Part shown: positions 17,859 through 26,931 of the stretch, one piece after another
How the letters are laid out: every line of letters begins with the position of its first letter
Position numbering within the stretch: position 1 is the first letter of the stretch
DNA from: Bacillota bacterium
GTDB lineage: Bacteria; Bacillota; Clostridia; Christensenellales; CAG-138
Direction: 5' to 3'
Length of the DNA: 64,000 bases
Assembly (NCBI GenBank): GCA_016286445.1
Contig: JAEESS010000001.1
Coordinates: forward strand, 94,376-158,375
The notes under the pieces: generated by a model
The model's input: the letters and a program-made list of their open reading frames with translations, nothing else
Database searches by the model: none
Told to the model about the DNA's origin: nothing
Position numbers and translations under genes: made by a program

Positions 17859-19145
17859 ATGAATAACGAATTGATCGGTAATTGCATCGTTGGACAGTCC
17901 GGCGGACCGACCGCTGTCATAAATGCAAGCATCTACGGCGTGATCCGTACCGCATTGGACGATCCGCATATCAATAAAGTTTACGGCGCGGCGCACGGTA
18001 TCCGCGGCGTCATCGACGATGTTTTGTATGACATGGGCAAAGAAGCGGCATACGAGCTTTCTTTGCTCCTAAATACGCCTTCTTCGGCGCTCGGTTCCTG
18101 CCGTTACAAGCTGAAGAACTATGAAGAGGACGAATCGGATTATATCAAGATCTATGAGGTATTCAAAAAGTACGATATTCGTTATTTCTTCTATAACGGC
18201 GGCAACGACTCGATGGATACCTGCAACAAGATCAGCAAATACATGCAGCACGTCGGGTACGAATGCCGTATCATGGGCGTACCGAAGACGATCGACAACG
18301 ACCTTTACGGAACGGACCACTGCCCCGGCTTCCCGTCGGCGGCGCGCTATATCATCAGCACCTGCATGGAGCTGTATCTGGACGCACGCGTTTATGACAA
18401 GCCGATGATCTGCGTTGTTGAGATCATGGGACGTCACGCCGGCTGGCTTGCTGCAAGCGCGGCGGCTGCGACCTATACGGGCTTCGGTCCGGACCTCATT
18501 TATCTGCCCGAGACGGACTTCGATATCGACGCATTCATCGCGGACGTTCGCGAGATCTATGAGGACACGGGGAAAGTCTTTATCGCCGTATCGGAAGGCA
18601 TTCACGACAAAGCCGGACAGCTGATCTCCGAATACAATTCGGACGCTGCCTTTATTGACTGCTTCGGACATAAACAGCTCGGCGGACTTGCATCGACGCT
18701 TGTAGCCATCCTGAGACAGCATTTTCAGGATACAAAGATTCGCGGCATAGAGTTTTCCCTGCTGCAGCGCTGCGCGTCTCATGCGGCTTCTCAGACCGAT
18801 ATTTCCGAGGCGTATGAAGCCGGACGCGTTGCTGTTGAATATGCGGTGCACGGCATTACCGATAAGATGGTCGGTTTCCGCCGCAAGACGGACGATGACG
18901 GCAACTATAAGTGCGAGATCAAACTGATCGACCTCGACGCCTGTGCGAATACCGAGCGTAAGGTCCCGCGTGAATGGATCAATTCCCGCGGAAACGGTCT
19001 CAGAAAGCCCTATATCGACTATCTGCTTCCGCTGATCCAGGGCGATCCGAAGATCCCGCTGCAGAACGGTCTTCCCCGCTTTGCAAACCTCAAGAAAATC
19101 AAAGCAAAGCCCCCGCGCAAGATCGAGCAGACAGCCGAGAAATAA
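17859..19145 (+). CDS. 6-phosphofructokinase, probably diphosphate-dependent
   Basis: A 428-residue PfkA-family enzyme. The opening loop GQSGGPTAVINAS binds the phosphoryl donor. Residues 114-118 read GGNDS, with Asp where ATP enzymes have Gly (GGDGS), and the catalytic loop is PKTIDND (142-148) with Lys where ATP enzymes have Gly; both changes mark PPi-dependent enzymes. It phosphorylates fructose 6-phosphate reversibly using PPi. Single-gene unit with its own promoter and terminator. Donor preference is inferred from these two positions. Confidence 0.88.
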   Translation: MNNELIGNCIVGQSGGPTAVINASIYGVIRTALDDPHINKVYGAAHGIRGVIDDVLYDMGKEAAYELSLLLNTPSSALGSCRYKLKNYEEDESDYIKIYEVFKKYDIRYFFYNGGNDSMDTCNKISKYMQHVGYECRIMGVPKTIDNDLYGTDHCPGFPSAARYIISTCMELYLDARVYDKPMICVVEIMGRHAGWLAASAAAATYTGFGPDLIYLPETDFDIDAFIADVREIYEDTGKVFIAVSEGIHDKAGQLISEYNSDAAFIDCFGHKQLGGLASTLVAILRQHFQDTKIRGIEFSLLQRCASHAASQTDISEAYEAGRVAVEYAVHGITDKMVGFRRKTDDDGNYKCEIKLIDLDACANTERKVPREWINSRGNGLRKPYIDYLLPLIQGDPKIPLQNGLPRFANLKKIKAKPPRKIEQTAEK

Positions 19146-19161
19146 TATCATACAGATATTG

Positions 19162-19190
19162 AACAGAGACGCGAAAAACGTCTCTGTTTT
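19162..19190 (+). terminator. terminator after the phosphofructokinase gene
   Basis: Stem AACAGAGACG/CGTCTCTGTT (19162-19171 with 19179-19188) followed by T residues. Confidence 0.9.
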
Positions 19191-19205
19191 ACTGTGATTA
19201 CAATA

Positions 19206-19261
19206 TGATAACAAAATGGTTACGATTCTGAGACGATTCTGTTGCATTTCTATGATACAAT
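19206..19261 (+). promoter_or_regulatory. three-part 11-bp repeat operator and promoter of the two-component system
   Basis: Three 11-bp units in tandem: TGATAACAAAA (19206), TGGTTACGATT (19217), CTGAGACGATT (19228-19238). A TACAAT -10 box (19256-19261) starts 17 bases after the third unit, whose end lies where a -35 box would be; no good -35 is present, as at activator-dependent promoters. Tandem sites with 11-bp period are typical of OmpR/PhoB regulators, so autoregulation by the adjacent gene product is likely. Confidence 0.6.
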
Positions 19262-19291
19262 ACAGATAAGTTCATAGGAGTGAGGGCATTT

Positions 19292-19951
19292 ATGAAGAAC
19301 CGTATTCTTGTTGTTGAGGACGATACGGCGATCGCGGAAGCGATCGGATTGAATCTGATGCTGTCGGATTTTGATTATAAAATCATTGACGACGGAGCCG
19401 AGGCGGTCTCGTATCTTGAAAAAGATCATTCCTTCGATCTTGCGCTTTTAGACGTCATGCTGCCGAATCTGGACGGCTTTTCTTTGATGGAGCACATGGC
19501 AAAATACAACATTCCGGTTCTCTATCTGACCGCAAAGGTCGATCTCGCATCCAAGATCAAGGGGCTTCGGCTCGGCGCCGAGGATTATATTGTAAAACCG
19601 TTTGAAATGCTTGAGCTTCTTGTACGCATTGAAAAGATCCTCGAACGCAGCGGCAAATTGAACAATGTTCTGCGGTATAAGGACTTGACCGTCGACGTGG
19701 CAAAACGTACTGTTTCGCAGTCAGGAGAACCGGTCAAGCTTCAACCGCTTGAATTCGATCTTCTTGTTCGTTTTCTTAAATTCAAAAACTGTACACTCTC
19801 CCGTGAACGTCTGCTGAATGAAGTGTGGGGATTCGACTTTGCGGGCGGTACGCGAACCGTCGATATTCATGTGGCGCATCTCAGGAAAAAGCTCGGACAA
19901 AGCCTGAATATCGTCGCCGTGACAAAGCTCGGATACCGTCTGGAGGACTGA
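19292..19951 (+). CDS. OmpR/PhoB-family response regulator
   Basis: A 219-residue regulator: receiver domain residues 1-115 with phospho-acceptor Asp54 (LLDVMLPN) and switch Lys in VKPFE; winged-helix DNA-binding domain about 125-219 with the RTVDIHVAHLRKKLG recognition helix. The ATG at 19292 is preferred over a GTG at 19280 that would fall in the ribosome site. The stop abuts the histidine kinase start. It probably binds the 11-bp repeats before its own gene and before the lipoprotein genes at 21.4 kb. Confidence 0.93.
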   Translation: MKNRILVVEDDTAIAEAIGLNLMLSDFDYKIIDDGAEAVSYLEKDHSFDLALLDVMLPNLDGFSLMEHMAKYNIPVLYLTAKVDLASKIKGLRLGAEDYIVKPFEMLELLVRIEKILERSGKLNNVLRYKDLTVDVAKRTVSQSGEPVKLQPLEFDLLVRFLKFKNCTLSRERLLNEVWGFDFAGGTRTVDIHVAHLRKKLGQSLNIVAVTKLGYRLED

Positions 19952-21322
19952 ATGCGGCTGAAAACGAGAATCCTGCTGTTTGCAAGCGCGGCGATCGCCG
20001 CAGCTGTTCTTTTGTGCTGTATGCTGATCTTAAGACTTGTACGGCGTCAAATGCAGTCGGACGCCGCGGAAAAGGCATACTCCTCGTTTGCAGAAATCAG
20101 TATCAATGTGATGAATGTAAACCGCAGTATCACGGATCCGGCGATATATGATACCTATATGACTTACAAAGTCCGTTCTGCCGATCGTTCCGGCATCTGT
20201 ACGCTCTCCGTAAACGGACAATACCTGATCAACAACATCGGTTTTTCTCCTGAGCCGTATTTGGTTTCAAATGAAAACGAAGAAGACCTGCGGCAAGGAT
20301 TCTGTCGAGTGTTCGGCACACTGTATCACTTGATCGGCAGAGAAGTTTATTGTGAGGATCAACCGTATATGCTGATACAGGTCACGGATCTATCTGAACT
20401 GGACAATACCATGCGATCAATGCTGATACGCTGTATCGGCATCGGCGCAGGCGTGACTGCAGTGTTTTTATTCCTTGCCTATCTGTTTCTGTCTTCCTCA
20501 CTACGCCCGATCAGAAAACTGCAGACAGGTGCGCAGGCGATCGCTTCCGGCGATTACCATACACGAATCGAAGTGAAACGGAACGATGAGATCGGTCTTC
20601 TTGCGGCTGACTTTAATACGATGGCTGATGCGGTGGAACAAAGCATCGCAGAATTGAAAGAGCAAAACGAACGAAAACAGCAATTCATAAACGATCTCAG
20701 CCATGAAATGAAAACACCTGTTACATCGCTCCTTTTGAACAGCGAAACGCTGCTGACGCGAACCGTTTCGGAAGAGGACCGTCAGCGCGCGCTTCTCAGG
20801 ATCAACGAACAGGCAAAATGGATCGAACGTCTGTCCCAAAAGCTGATGCAGCTTGTGATGCTGCAAGGCACGATCGAGCTCGTTCCCTCCCCCATCCGTC
20901 CGCTTTTGGACGCTGTGAAAGAAACGGTCGCAGATTCGCTTGCGCGTTCGCAGATCACATTGTCCGTTTCCTGTGAAGATTACTCGATCCCGATGGATTT
21001 TGATCTGCTGAGATCAGCACTGGTCAATCTCATCGAGAATGCGATCAAGGCTTCGGAACCGGACAGTACCGTTGAACTGATCGCCGATAAAAACGAGATC
21101 TTAGTCTGCGATCACGGCCGAGGAATTCCGAAGGAGGAGATCGAACGCATCACCGAACCATTCTACATGGTCGATCGCTCGCGCTCCAAAAAGCTCGGCG
21201 GCAGCGGTCTCGGGCTCGCGCTGGTGAAACGGATCATCGAGGTACACGGCGCTGTTCTTGCGATCGAAAGTGAAATTAACGTCGGAACTTCTATCTTTAT
21301 CCGCTTTTCTGACACAAAATGA
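19952..21322 (+). CDS. sensor histidine kinase
   Basis: A 456-residue membrane kinase. Transmembrane helix 1 (about residues 7-30), a 125-residue extracytoplasmic sensor with two Cys, transmembrane helix 2 (about 160-182), HAMP linker, HisKA domain with the phospho-acceptor His251 (LSHEMKTPVTSL), N-box NLIENAIKAS, G1 DHGRGI and G2 GGSGLGLAL. It sits directly after the response regulator and its stop codon overlaps the first repeat of the lipoprotein-gene operator. The signal is unknown; the downstream lipoproteins are candidate outputs or co-sensors. Confidence 0.93.
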   Translation: MRLKTRILLFASAAIAAAVLLCCMLILRLVRRQMQSDAAEKAYSSFAEISINVMNVNRSITDPAIYDTYMTYKVRSADRSGICTLSVNGQYLINNIGFSPEPYLVSNENEEDLRQGFCRVFGTLYHLIGREVYCEDQPYMLIQVTDLSELDNTMRSMLIRCIGIGAGVTAVFLFLAYLFLSSSLRPIRKLQTGAQAIASGDYHTRIEVKRNDEIGLLAADFNTMADAVEQSIAELKEQNERKQQFINDLSHEMKTPVTSLLLNSETLLTRTVSEEDRQRALLRINEQAKWIERLSQKLMQLVMLQGTIELVPSPIRPLLDAVKETVADSLARSQITLSVSCEDYSIPMDFDLLRSALVNLIENAIKASEPDSTVELIADKNEILVCDHGRGIPKEEIERITEPFYMVDRSRSKKLGGSGLGLALVKRIIEVHGAVLAIESEINVGTSIFIRFSDTK

Positions 21323-21375
21323 TAACCGTTTGGAAACAGCTTGGAAACGACTTTTCAAAGCAGCTGCAATATACT
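21320..21375 (+). promoter_or_regulatory. three-part 11-bp repeat operator and promoter of the DUF6034 lipoprotein pair
   Basis: Three tandem units TGATAACCGTT (21320), TGGAAACAGCT (21331), TGGAAACGACT (21342-21352), then exactly 17 bases to TATACT (21370-21375). The layout equals that before the response regulator gene, position for position, and no consensus -35 is present. This predicts control of both promoters by the same regulator. Confidence 0.65.
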
Positions 21376-21403
21376 GAGGACAAACAGAAAGGAGAAATGA
21401 AAC

Positions 21404-22876
21404 ATGCATAAAAGAGTATTTGTGTTGCTGATCCTTGTTTGTCTGCTCTGTACCGCCTGTCAGCCGACGCCTGAGAAACCGGTCGTTGTGCAAAAAGATA
21501 CGGAGCGGTTAGTTGATGTCGTCATTGCACAGGATCCGAAAAACACATCCGGCGAAGCGGAAACAAACGCTGAGGTGGACCCTTATCGTATTGAAAAGGT
21601 CAACGAACGTTTTACCTACGATTACACAAGCGAGAACGGGCTGGTGAAGATCCATGCGGACGCCGACGTCAAAACGCCGGACTCCGGAACGATCCCGATG
21701 ACGCGTGTGAAGCCCACGCTCTATTCCGACGCGTTTGCAAAGCAGGTATTCGATTACGTCTATCAGGGCAAGCAAGTGTACATTCAGCAGCACGGACCGA
21801 AAACGAAGGCGGTCATCGCCAATGAGCTTGCGTATTATCAGAAGATCGCAAACGACGGTACATGGGCGGAAGCCGGTCTGGTCGATGCGCAGGAGGTCGA
21901 TGAGATCATTGAACAGCTGAAGGAGCTGTACCCGAATGCGCCGGAAACGGACACCACGGTACCCATCCCTGCCGACGGCTCCATGATTGCCGAGACTTAT
22001 TTCGGCATTGAGGAAGAAAAGCTCGAAGTCGACGACGAGCTTGCGTTTTTGCAGGTTTACAGATGTAAGGCTCACCAAAGTACATCTCTATTCTATACCA
22101 GAGGCAATCTTGATACCATGATCGGGTATGAGGAAAGCGGCGAAGGGTCGCGCGCGTTTCAGCACTGGTATTCGGAATACGATTCCTATCGACCGAACGT
22201 CGCCGACGATACGAAGGCCTACGGACAGACGTATTCTCCGAAGGAGGCAGCGGAGCTCGGCCTCAAATTCTTCCGCGATCTCGGCATTATCGACGTCGCT
22301 CCGCGCGACATCTGCAATCTGTATGTTGCGCATCCGTCCGGGCAGACGAAGACGCTGTATCTGATCGAATACGTCCGCACAGTCAACGGGAATCCGGTTG
22401 CGTTTGTACCGCTGACGCAGCAGCAATGGGACTATGAGGAGACGGCTCTCCCATGGCATTATGAATCCATCCGCGTGATGGTGGACGACGAAGGACTGAA
22501 ATCCGTCAATTGGCAGAACCCGATCGAGGTGACAGAAGTCATTTCCGACAATGTCAAAGTCATGTCTTTTGAGGAGGCCGCGAACATCTTTCGCTCCATG
22601 TGCAGCACCGTATATGAGCCACAGGCGACGTCCTTTGATCGGGAGACGCATATCGACGTCAATGTGGACCATGTTGAGCTGAACCTTTTGCGTATCCGTG
22701 AGCAGAACGCGGAGGGCAAGAACGGTCTGTACGTTCCGGCATGGCTGTTTTACGGGCAGGAGGTATATACGTTCGGCGAATACACGGAGCCGGACTTTTC
22801 CAAGCCGTTTACGCGCGTGCTGTTTGCGATCAATGCAGTCGACGGCTCCATCATCGACATGAGCAAGGGCTATTGA
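21404..22876 (+). CDS. DUF6034-type lipoprotein, copy 1
   Basis: A 490-residue secreted protein with a lipoprotein signal (LLCTAC, Cys19), so it is anchored on the outer face of the membrane. It is followed by QPTPEKPVVVQKDTERLVD, an opening shared with the next gene. No enzymatic motif is visible. Copy 2 is homologous over the whole length, for example ADADV, SDAFAKQ and NAVDGSIID. It has GGAGAAATG before the ATG and heads a two-gene unit directly behind the two-component system. Family name is from recollection of the opening; function unknown. Confidence 0.72.
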   Translation: MHKRVFVLLILVCLLCTACQPTPEKPVVVQKDTERLVDVVIAQDPKNTSGEAETNAEVDPYRIEKVNERFTYDYTSENGLVKIHADADVKTPDSGTIPMTRVKPTLYSDAFAKQVFDYVYQGKQVYIQQHGPKTKAVIANELAYYQKIANDGTWAEAGLVDAQEVDEIIEQLKELYPNAPETDTTVPIPADGSMIAETYFGIEEEKLEVDDELAFLQVYRCKAHQSTSLFYTRGNLDTMIGYEESGEGSRAFQHWYSEYDSYRPNVADDTKAYGQTYSPKEAAELGLKFFRDLGIIDVAPRDICNLYVAHPSGQTKTLYLIEYVRTVNGNPVAFVPLTQQQWDYEETALPWHYESIRVMVDDEGLKSVNWQNPIEVTEVISDNVKVMSFEEAANIFRSMCSTVYEPQATSFDRETHIDVNVDHVELNLLRIREQNAEGKNGLYVPAWLFYGQEVYTFGEYTEPDFSKPFTRVLFAINAVDGSIIDMSKGY

Positions 22877-22886
22877 GGAGGCCTGT

Positions 22887-24404
22887 ATGAAACGAGTCTT
22901 TGTTATACTGATAGCAATTCTTCTGCTTGCTGCATGTCAGCCCACGCCGGATCACGATTTTATTGTACAGAAGGACACGGAACGTCTGGTCGAGACGGTG
23001 GAATTGAAAAATGCGAACGAAGATGTTTCCATTGAACCCGCCGACATGCCGGACAATCCGCTTGTTAAGATGGACGAACGCTATGCGTTTGATTTCGTCA
23101 ACGACAACGGTCGCCTGCATATTCACGCCGATGCGGACGTATATGTGCCGGAAACCGGCAAGGTCCCGATGGCGCGCGTCAAGGGAGACTATTTCACCGA
23201 TGCGTTTGCAAAGAAACTGTTTGACAAGATCTATCAGGGCGAGACGGCATACATCCGGACAAATGAAACGCGCAGATTGACAAAATCTGAGCTTGCGGAA
23301 ATGATCGTCTACTATCAGGATCTTGTCGATACCGGCAGAACGGAAGATAAAATGATGGATGAAGAAGAGGCAATCGAATGCATAAATGAATGGAAGGAAG
23401 AATACAAGACCGCGCCGGACGAGGCGGAAGAGATAAAGCCGGTCGTCTCGGACGGAACGATGCTGCTGAGGAATGTGACCGACGACAGCCCGTATGCGCT
23501 GTTCCAGCACGTGCAGTATTATGAGCTCTGGACGAGAGGCGAGCTCGGAGAACTGCAAATCTGTCGTTCTGCCGAAACGGATCTCTCAATTCAGGACCAT
23601 ATGGTATATCACCGGGATCCTTTGGAAGAAGGCGATTTCAGATGGATCAGCTATAACGAATCGATCGATTCCGGACGCAAGCTCGATCTGAATAAGCCGT
23701 TTGACTGCCATGTATGTTCGACAGAGGATCATACCTGTGCATACGGACAAACTATTTCTCCCTACGATGCGACAGAGCTCTGCCGATCGTTTCTTGAAGA
23801 TCTCGACGTAACGGACATTGTGCCGATTTCGCCGATCGACACATATGTTACGAAAAATACAGACGGATCGGTCGACGACTGTATATATTTCATTGATTTT
23901 GTACGCACAGTGTATGGAACGCCTGTTGCATATTTGACGCAGTGCGAATCATATATGTTCGAACAGACAGAGATTCCGTGGGACTATGAAACGATTCGCT
24001 TCCTTGTCGACAGCAAGGGCATTAACTCGCTGACATGGCAATACCCGGTTCAGGTAACAAAATTGATCAGCAGCGACGCAGCAGTGCTGACGCTTGAACA
24101 GGCAGAGAATATCTTTGAAAACATGAGCGTTATCATATATGACGCGCAGACGTATCATAACGACAAGCCAATCTATATCGATGTGTTGATTTCACGCGTG
24201 GAACTTTCTTTGGTCCGTGTCCGTGAAAAGAACGCACCGGGACGCACCGGATTATACATCCCCGCTTGGGTTTTCTATGGAAAAGCAGTTTCTAATTACC
24301 GCGAACCGGTCATGCAGGAAATGATCGACAAGCGAATGACCGGTGTCATTCTTGCTGTCAACGCGATCGACGGAAGCATCATCGACCTCGGACACGGGTA
24401 TTGA
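22887..24404 (+). CDS. DUF6034-type lipoprotein, copy 2
   Basis: A 505-residue lipoprotein (lipobox LLAAC) paralogous to the preceding gene from end to end: both carry QPTP after the lipid Cys, QKDTERLV, HIHADADV/KIHADADV, FVRTV.G.PVA and NAIDGSIID near the C-terminus. It follows 10 bases after copy 1 with GAGGAGG at the junction, so it is in the same operon. The middle third has diverged most, suggesting different ligands. No catalytic motif recognised. Confidence 0.72.
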   Translation: MKRVFVILIAILLLAACQPTPDHDFIVQKDTERLVETVELKNANEDVSIEPADMPDNPLVKMDERYAFDFVNDNGRLHIHADADVYVPETGKVPMARVKGDYFTDAFAKKLFDKIYQGETAYIRTNETRRLTKSELAEMIVYYQDLVDTGRTEDKMMDEEEAIECINEWKEEYKTAPDEAEEIKPVVSDGTMLLRNVTDDSPYALFQHVQYYELWTRGELGELQICRSAETDLSIQDHMVYHRDPLEEGDFRWISYNESIDSGRKLDLNKPFDCHVCSTEDHTCAYGQTISPYDATELCRSFLEDLDVTDIVPISPIDTYVTKNTDGSVDDCIYFIDFVRTVYGTPVAYLTQCESYMFEQTEIPWDYETIRFLVDSKGINSLTWQYPVQVTKLISSDAAVLTLEQAENIFENMSVIIYDAQTYHNDKPIYIDVLISRVELSLVRVREKNAPGRTGLYIPAWVFYGKAVSNYREPVMQEMIDKRMTGVILAVNAIDGSIIDLGHGY

Positions 24405-24417
24405 TCCGATAAAAATG

Positions 24418-24442
24418 AAAGGGACGGCGACGTCCCTTTTCT
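24418..24442 (+). terminator. terminator after the lipoprotein pair
   Basis: Stem AAAGGGACG/CGTCCCTTT (24418-24426 with 24431-24439) around a GCGA loop, then T residues. Confidence 0.9.
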
Positions 24443-24470
24443 TTACTTTTGGTGCGGAATGTGTTATTCT
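24442..24470 (+). promoter_or_regulatory. possible promoter of yqeC-yqeB-xdhC-selD
   Basis: TTTACT (24442-24447), 17 bases, TATTCT (24465-24470). Both boxes are weak matches; placement just after a terminator and before a four-gene operon supports the call. Confidence 0.4.
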
Positions 24471-24493
24471 TCAAAAAGAATAGCGAGGTTCCT

Positions 24494-25165
24494 ATGCAGA
24501 GTCTTTGTTCATTTTTCGGAATAAAAAAAGGCGTTACGGCGCTGATCGGCGGCGGTGGAAAGACGTCGACGATGTACGCGCTTGCGGGAGAACTGCGTGA
24601 AAAAGGATCCGTGATCGTGTGCACCTCCACGCATATCCTTCGCCCGCCGCAGTATCCGTTTCTCCCCTGCCTTGCAGAAAAACTGAAACCGGGCGAGGTC
24701 GTTTCGACCGGCGCGATCGACGGGTCGAAGCTTTCAATGCCGGAACAGCCGTTTTCGGAACTGATGCGATATGCGGATTATGTGCTGGTCGAAGCGGACG
24801 GTTCGCGACAGCTGCCGTTGAAAGCGCACGCATCGCATGAACCGGTCATCCCGCCGGAATCGAATACCGTTCTTGCGGTAATCGGCATTGACGGGCTTGG
24901 AAAGCCGATCAAGGAAGCTGCACACCGACCGGAACTGTATGCGGACATCTGCGGGGTGTCGGTCGACGACATCGTTACGGAAGAAATGATCTGTACCGTC
25001 CTTTCGACCTATCCGCGCTGCGACGGCGTTGTGATTAACAAAGCGGACGACGAGAGACAGCTTGCAAAAGCGGAATCTCTCGCAAAGCAGCTTTCGGTTC
25101 CGGTCGTCATTACCGCATGGCAGACGGAACATCCCATCAAAGCATACCGGAGGGCAAAACCATGA
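24494..25165 (+). CDS. yqeC: YqeC, selenium-dependent hydroxylase accessory protein
   Basis: A 223-residue P-loop protein with Walker A LIGGGGKTS (residues 17-25) and ADGSRQLPLK in the middle, typical of YqeC. The family is restricted to bacteria that use selenium as a labile cofactor in molybdenum hydroxylases. The ATG at 24494 has GAGG upstream. The stop overlaps yqeB (ATGA). Its exact reaction is unknown; a nucleotide-dependent maturation role is inferred. Confidence 0.88.
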   Translation: MQSLCSFFGIKKGVTALIGGGGKTSTMYALAGELREKGSVIVCTSTHILRPPQYPFLPCLAEKLKPGEVVSTGAIDGSKLSMPEQPFSELMRYADYVLVEADGSRQLPLKAHASHEPVIPPESNTVLAVIGIDGLGKPIKEAAHRPELYADICGVSVDDIVTEEMICTVLSTYPRCDGVVINKADDERQLAKAESLAKQLSVPVVITAWQTEHPIKAYRRAKP

Positions 25166-25956
25166 TCGTAATCAAAGGCGCGGGAGATTTGGCAAGCGGC
25201 GTAGCCGTTCGGCTTGCGCATTGCGGTTTTCCGATCGTGATGACGGATCTTCCCCATCCCACATCGATCCGCAGGACAGTCTGCTTTTCGGAAGCGATCC
25301 TGAAGGGCACGTTCACCGTCGAAGACGTTACAGCAGAACGGGCGGATTCGATCGAAGCGATCGACGGCATCCATCAAAGCGGTCGCATTGCCGTTCTCGC
25401 CGATCCGGATGCAAACTGTATCAATGCGCTTCATCCGCAGGTCGTCGTAGACGCGATCCTTGCAAAGCGTAACCTCGGCACAAAGATCACCGATGCGCCG
25501 ATCGTCATTGCGCTCGGACCTGGCTTTACGGCAGGCAAAGACTGCCATGCCGTGATCGAAACGATGCGTGGTCACGATCTTGGGCGAGTGATCCTCGAAG
25601 GCACTGCGGAACCGAACACGGGCATTCCCGGCAATATCAGCGGTTTTACGACCGAACGCGTTTTGCGCGCGCCGAAGGACGGCGTTTTCATCGAACGGCG
25701 TCATATCGGCGATTTGGTTGAAAAAGGCGAACCGATTGCGGAAGTGGACGGCGAGCCGATCCCTGCAACGCTTTCCGGCGTGATCCGCGGTCTGCTGCCA
25801 ACCGGTACGCCGGTCCATAAAGGCATGAAAAGCGGCGATATCGATCCGAGACCGGTCCAGTCGCATTGTTTTACCGTTTCCGACAAGGCGCGCGCCATCG
25901 GCGGCGGCGTACTCGAAGCCATTTTGATGCTGCAAAGGAGCAATACACATGTATAA
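25162..25956 (+). CDS. yqeB: YqeB, selenium-dependent molybdenum hydroxylase system protein
   Basis: A 264-residue protein opening with a Rossmann-like loop IKGAGDLASGVAVRL. YqeB is, with YqeC, a marker of the selenium-cofactor trait (distinct from selenocysteine). It overlaps yqeC by four and xdhC by eight bases, so all three are coupled. The middle GPGFTAGKDCHAVIET holds a Cys that could take part in Se handling; that is speculation. Confidence 0.9.
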   Translation: MIVIKGAGDLASGVAVRLAHCGFPIVMTDLPHPTSIRRTVCFSEAILKGTFTVEDVTAERADSIEAIDGIHQSGRIAVLADPDANCINALHPQVVVDAILAKRNLGTKITDAPIVIALGPGFTAGKDCHAVIETMRGHDLGRVILEGTAEPNTGIPGNISGFTTERVLRAPKDGVFIERRHIGDLVEKGEPIAEVDGEPIPATLSGVIRGLLPTGTPVHKGMKSGDIDPRPVQSHCFTVSDKARAIGGGVLEAILMLQRSNTHV

Positions 25957-26929
25957 ACAGGTTGTAGCCGCGATCAAAAACGGAAGATCCCCCTATCTTT
26001 TCACCGGAATCGAAGGAGAAAAGATGGGTATGATTGCCGTGCGCGACGGCGAAGCCGTTTACGGAGATGAATCACTGATTCAAACGGTAAACGAAACAAC
26101 TCTTCCCTGCGTGCGTGACGGCGTGCTGGGCGAACGGATCATAACGCCGCCGCATCTGATCCTTTGCGGCGCAGGACATGTTTCGGTCTTTACGGCAAAG
26201 ATCGCCAAGATGGTTGGATTTCGTGTAACGGTGATCGATGAACGGACTGATTTTGCAAACGCGGACCGCTTTCCGGACGCCGATACGATCCTGAATCTGC
26301 CGTTTGCGGAAGCGCTGAACAGGATCCGGGAACCGAACGCCTATTATGTGATCGTTACACGCGGGCACAAGGACGATAATCTGTGCCTTCGCACGATCCT
26401 GCAAAAGCCGTATACCTATTGCGGCATGATCGGAAGCCGATCCAAAATCAAGGTCGTGTTCGACGATCTGATCACGCAGGGATACTCCGAAGATAAACTG
26501 AAAACGGTCCATTCCCCCATCGGACTCTCCATCGGCGCTGTCACGCCGGAAGAGATCGCCGTCTGTATCGTCGGTGAGATGATCCAAGTCAAAAATGCGG
26601 AAAAGCGCGGCAGCGAATGGGATCAGGCACTTTGCGATGCCGTTGAAAATATTGGTGAACCGTATGCCATGGTCACGCTGATCGAAAAGAAAGGCAGCGC
26701 GCCTCGCTCCGCAGGAGCGCGTATGATCGTCAAACGCGACGGGACGATCATTTCCTCGATCGGAGGCGGATTCGGCGAATATGAGGCTTCTCAGTACGCT
26801 GTCGGCATGCTTACAAACGGATCGCGCGTGAAACGCTATATCTGCAGGATGAATAATCGGGAGGCGGCAGACGCAGGCATGGTCTGCGGCGGCGAGATCG
26901 ATATTCTGATTCAAATCACGGAGGCGTAA
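25949..26929 (+). CDS. XdhC-family molybdenum-hydroxylase maturation factor with reordered domains
   Basis: A 326-residue protein. Classical XdhC has an XdhC/CoxI domain first and a Rossmann domain after it. Here a short N-terminal piece (1-65) precedes the Rossmann domain (LILCGAGHVS, residues 70-79), and an XdhC/CoxI segment comes last (GSAPRSAGA 249-257, IGGGFGE 271-277, CGG 313-315). XdhC proteins bind the molybdenum cofactor and insert its sulfido ligand; with YqeB, YqeC and SelD this one probably serves a selenium-dependent hydroxylase not encoded in the window. It overlaps yqeB by eight bases. Confidence 0.85.
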   Translation: MYKQVVAAIKNGRSPYLFTGIEGEKMGMIAVRDGEAVYGDESLIQTVNETTLPCVRDGVLGERIITPPHLILCGAGHVSVFTAKIAKMVGFRVTVIDERTDFANADRFPDADTILNLPFAEALNRIREPNAYYVIVTRGHKDDNLCLRTILQKPYTYCGMIGSRSKIKVVFDDLITQGYSEDKLKTVHSPIGLSIGAVTPEEIAVCIVGEMIQVKNAEKRGSEWDQALCDAVENIGEPYAMVTLIEKKGSAPRSAGARMIVKRDGTIISSIGGGFGEYEASQYAVGMLTNGSRVKRYICRMNNREAADAGMVCGGEIDILIQITEA

Positions 26930-26931
26930 AG

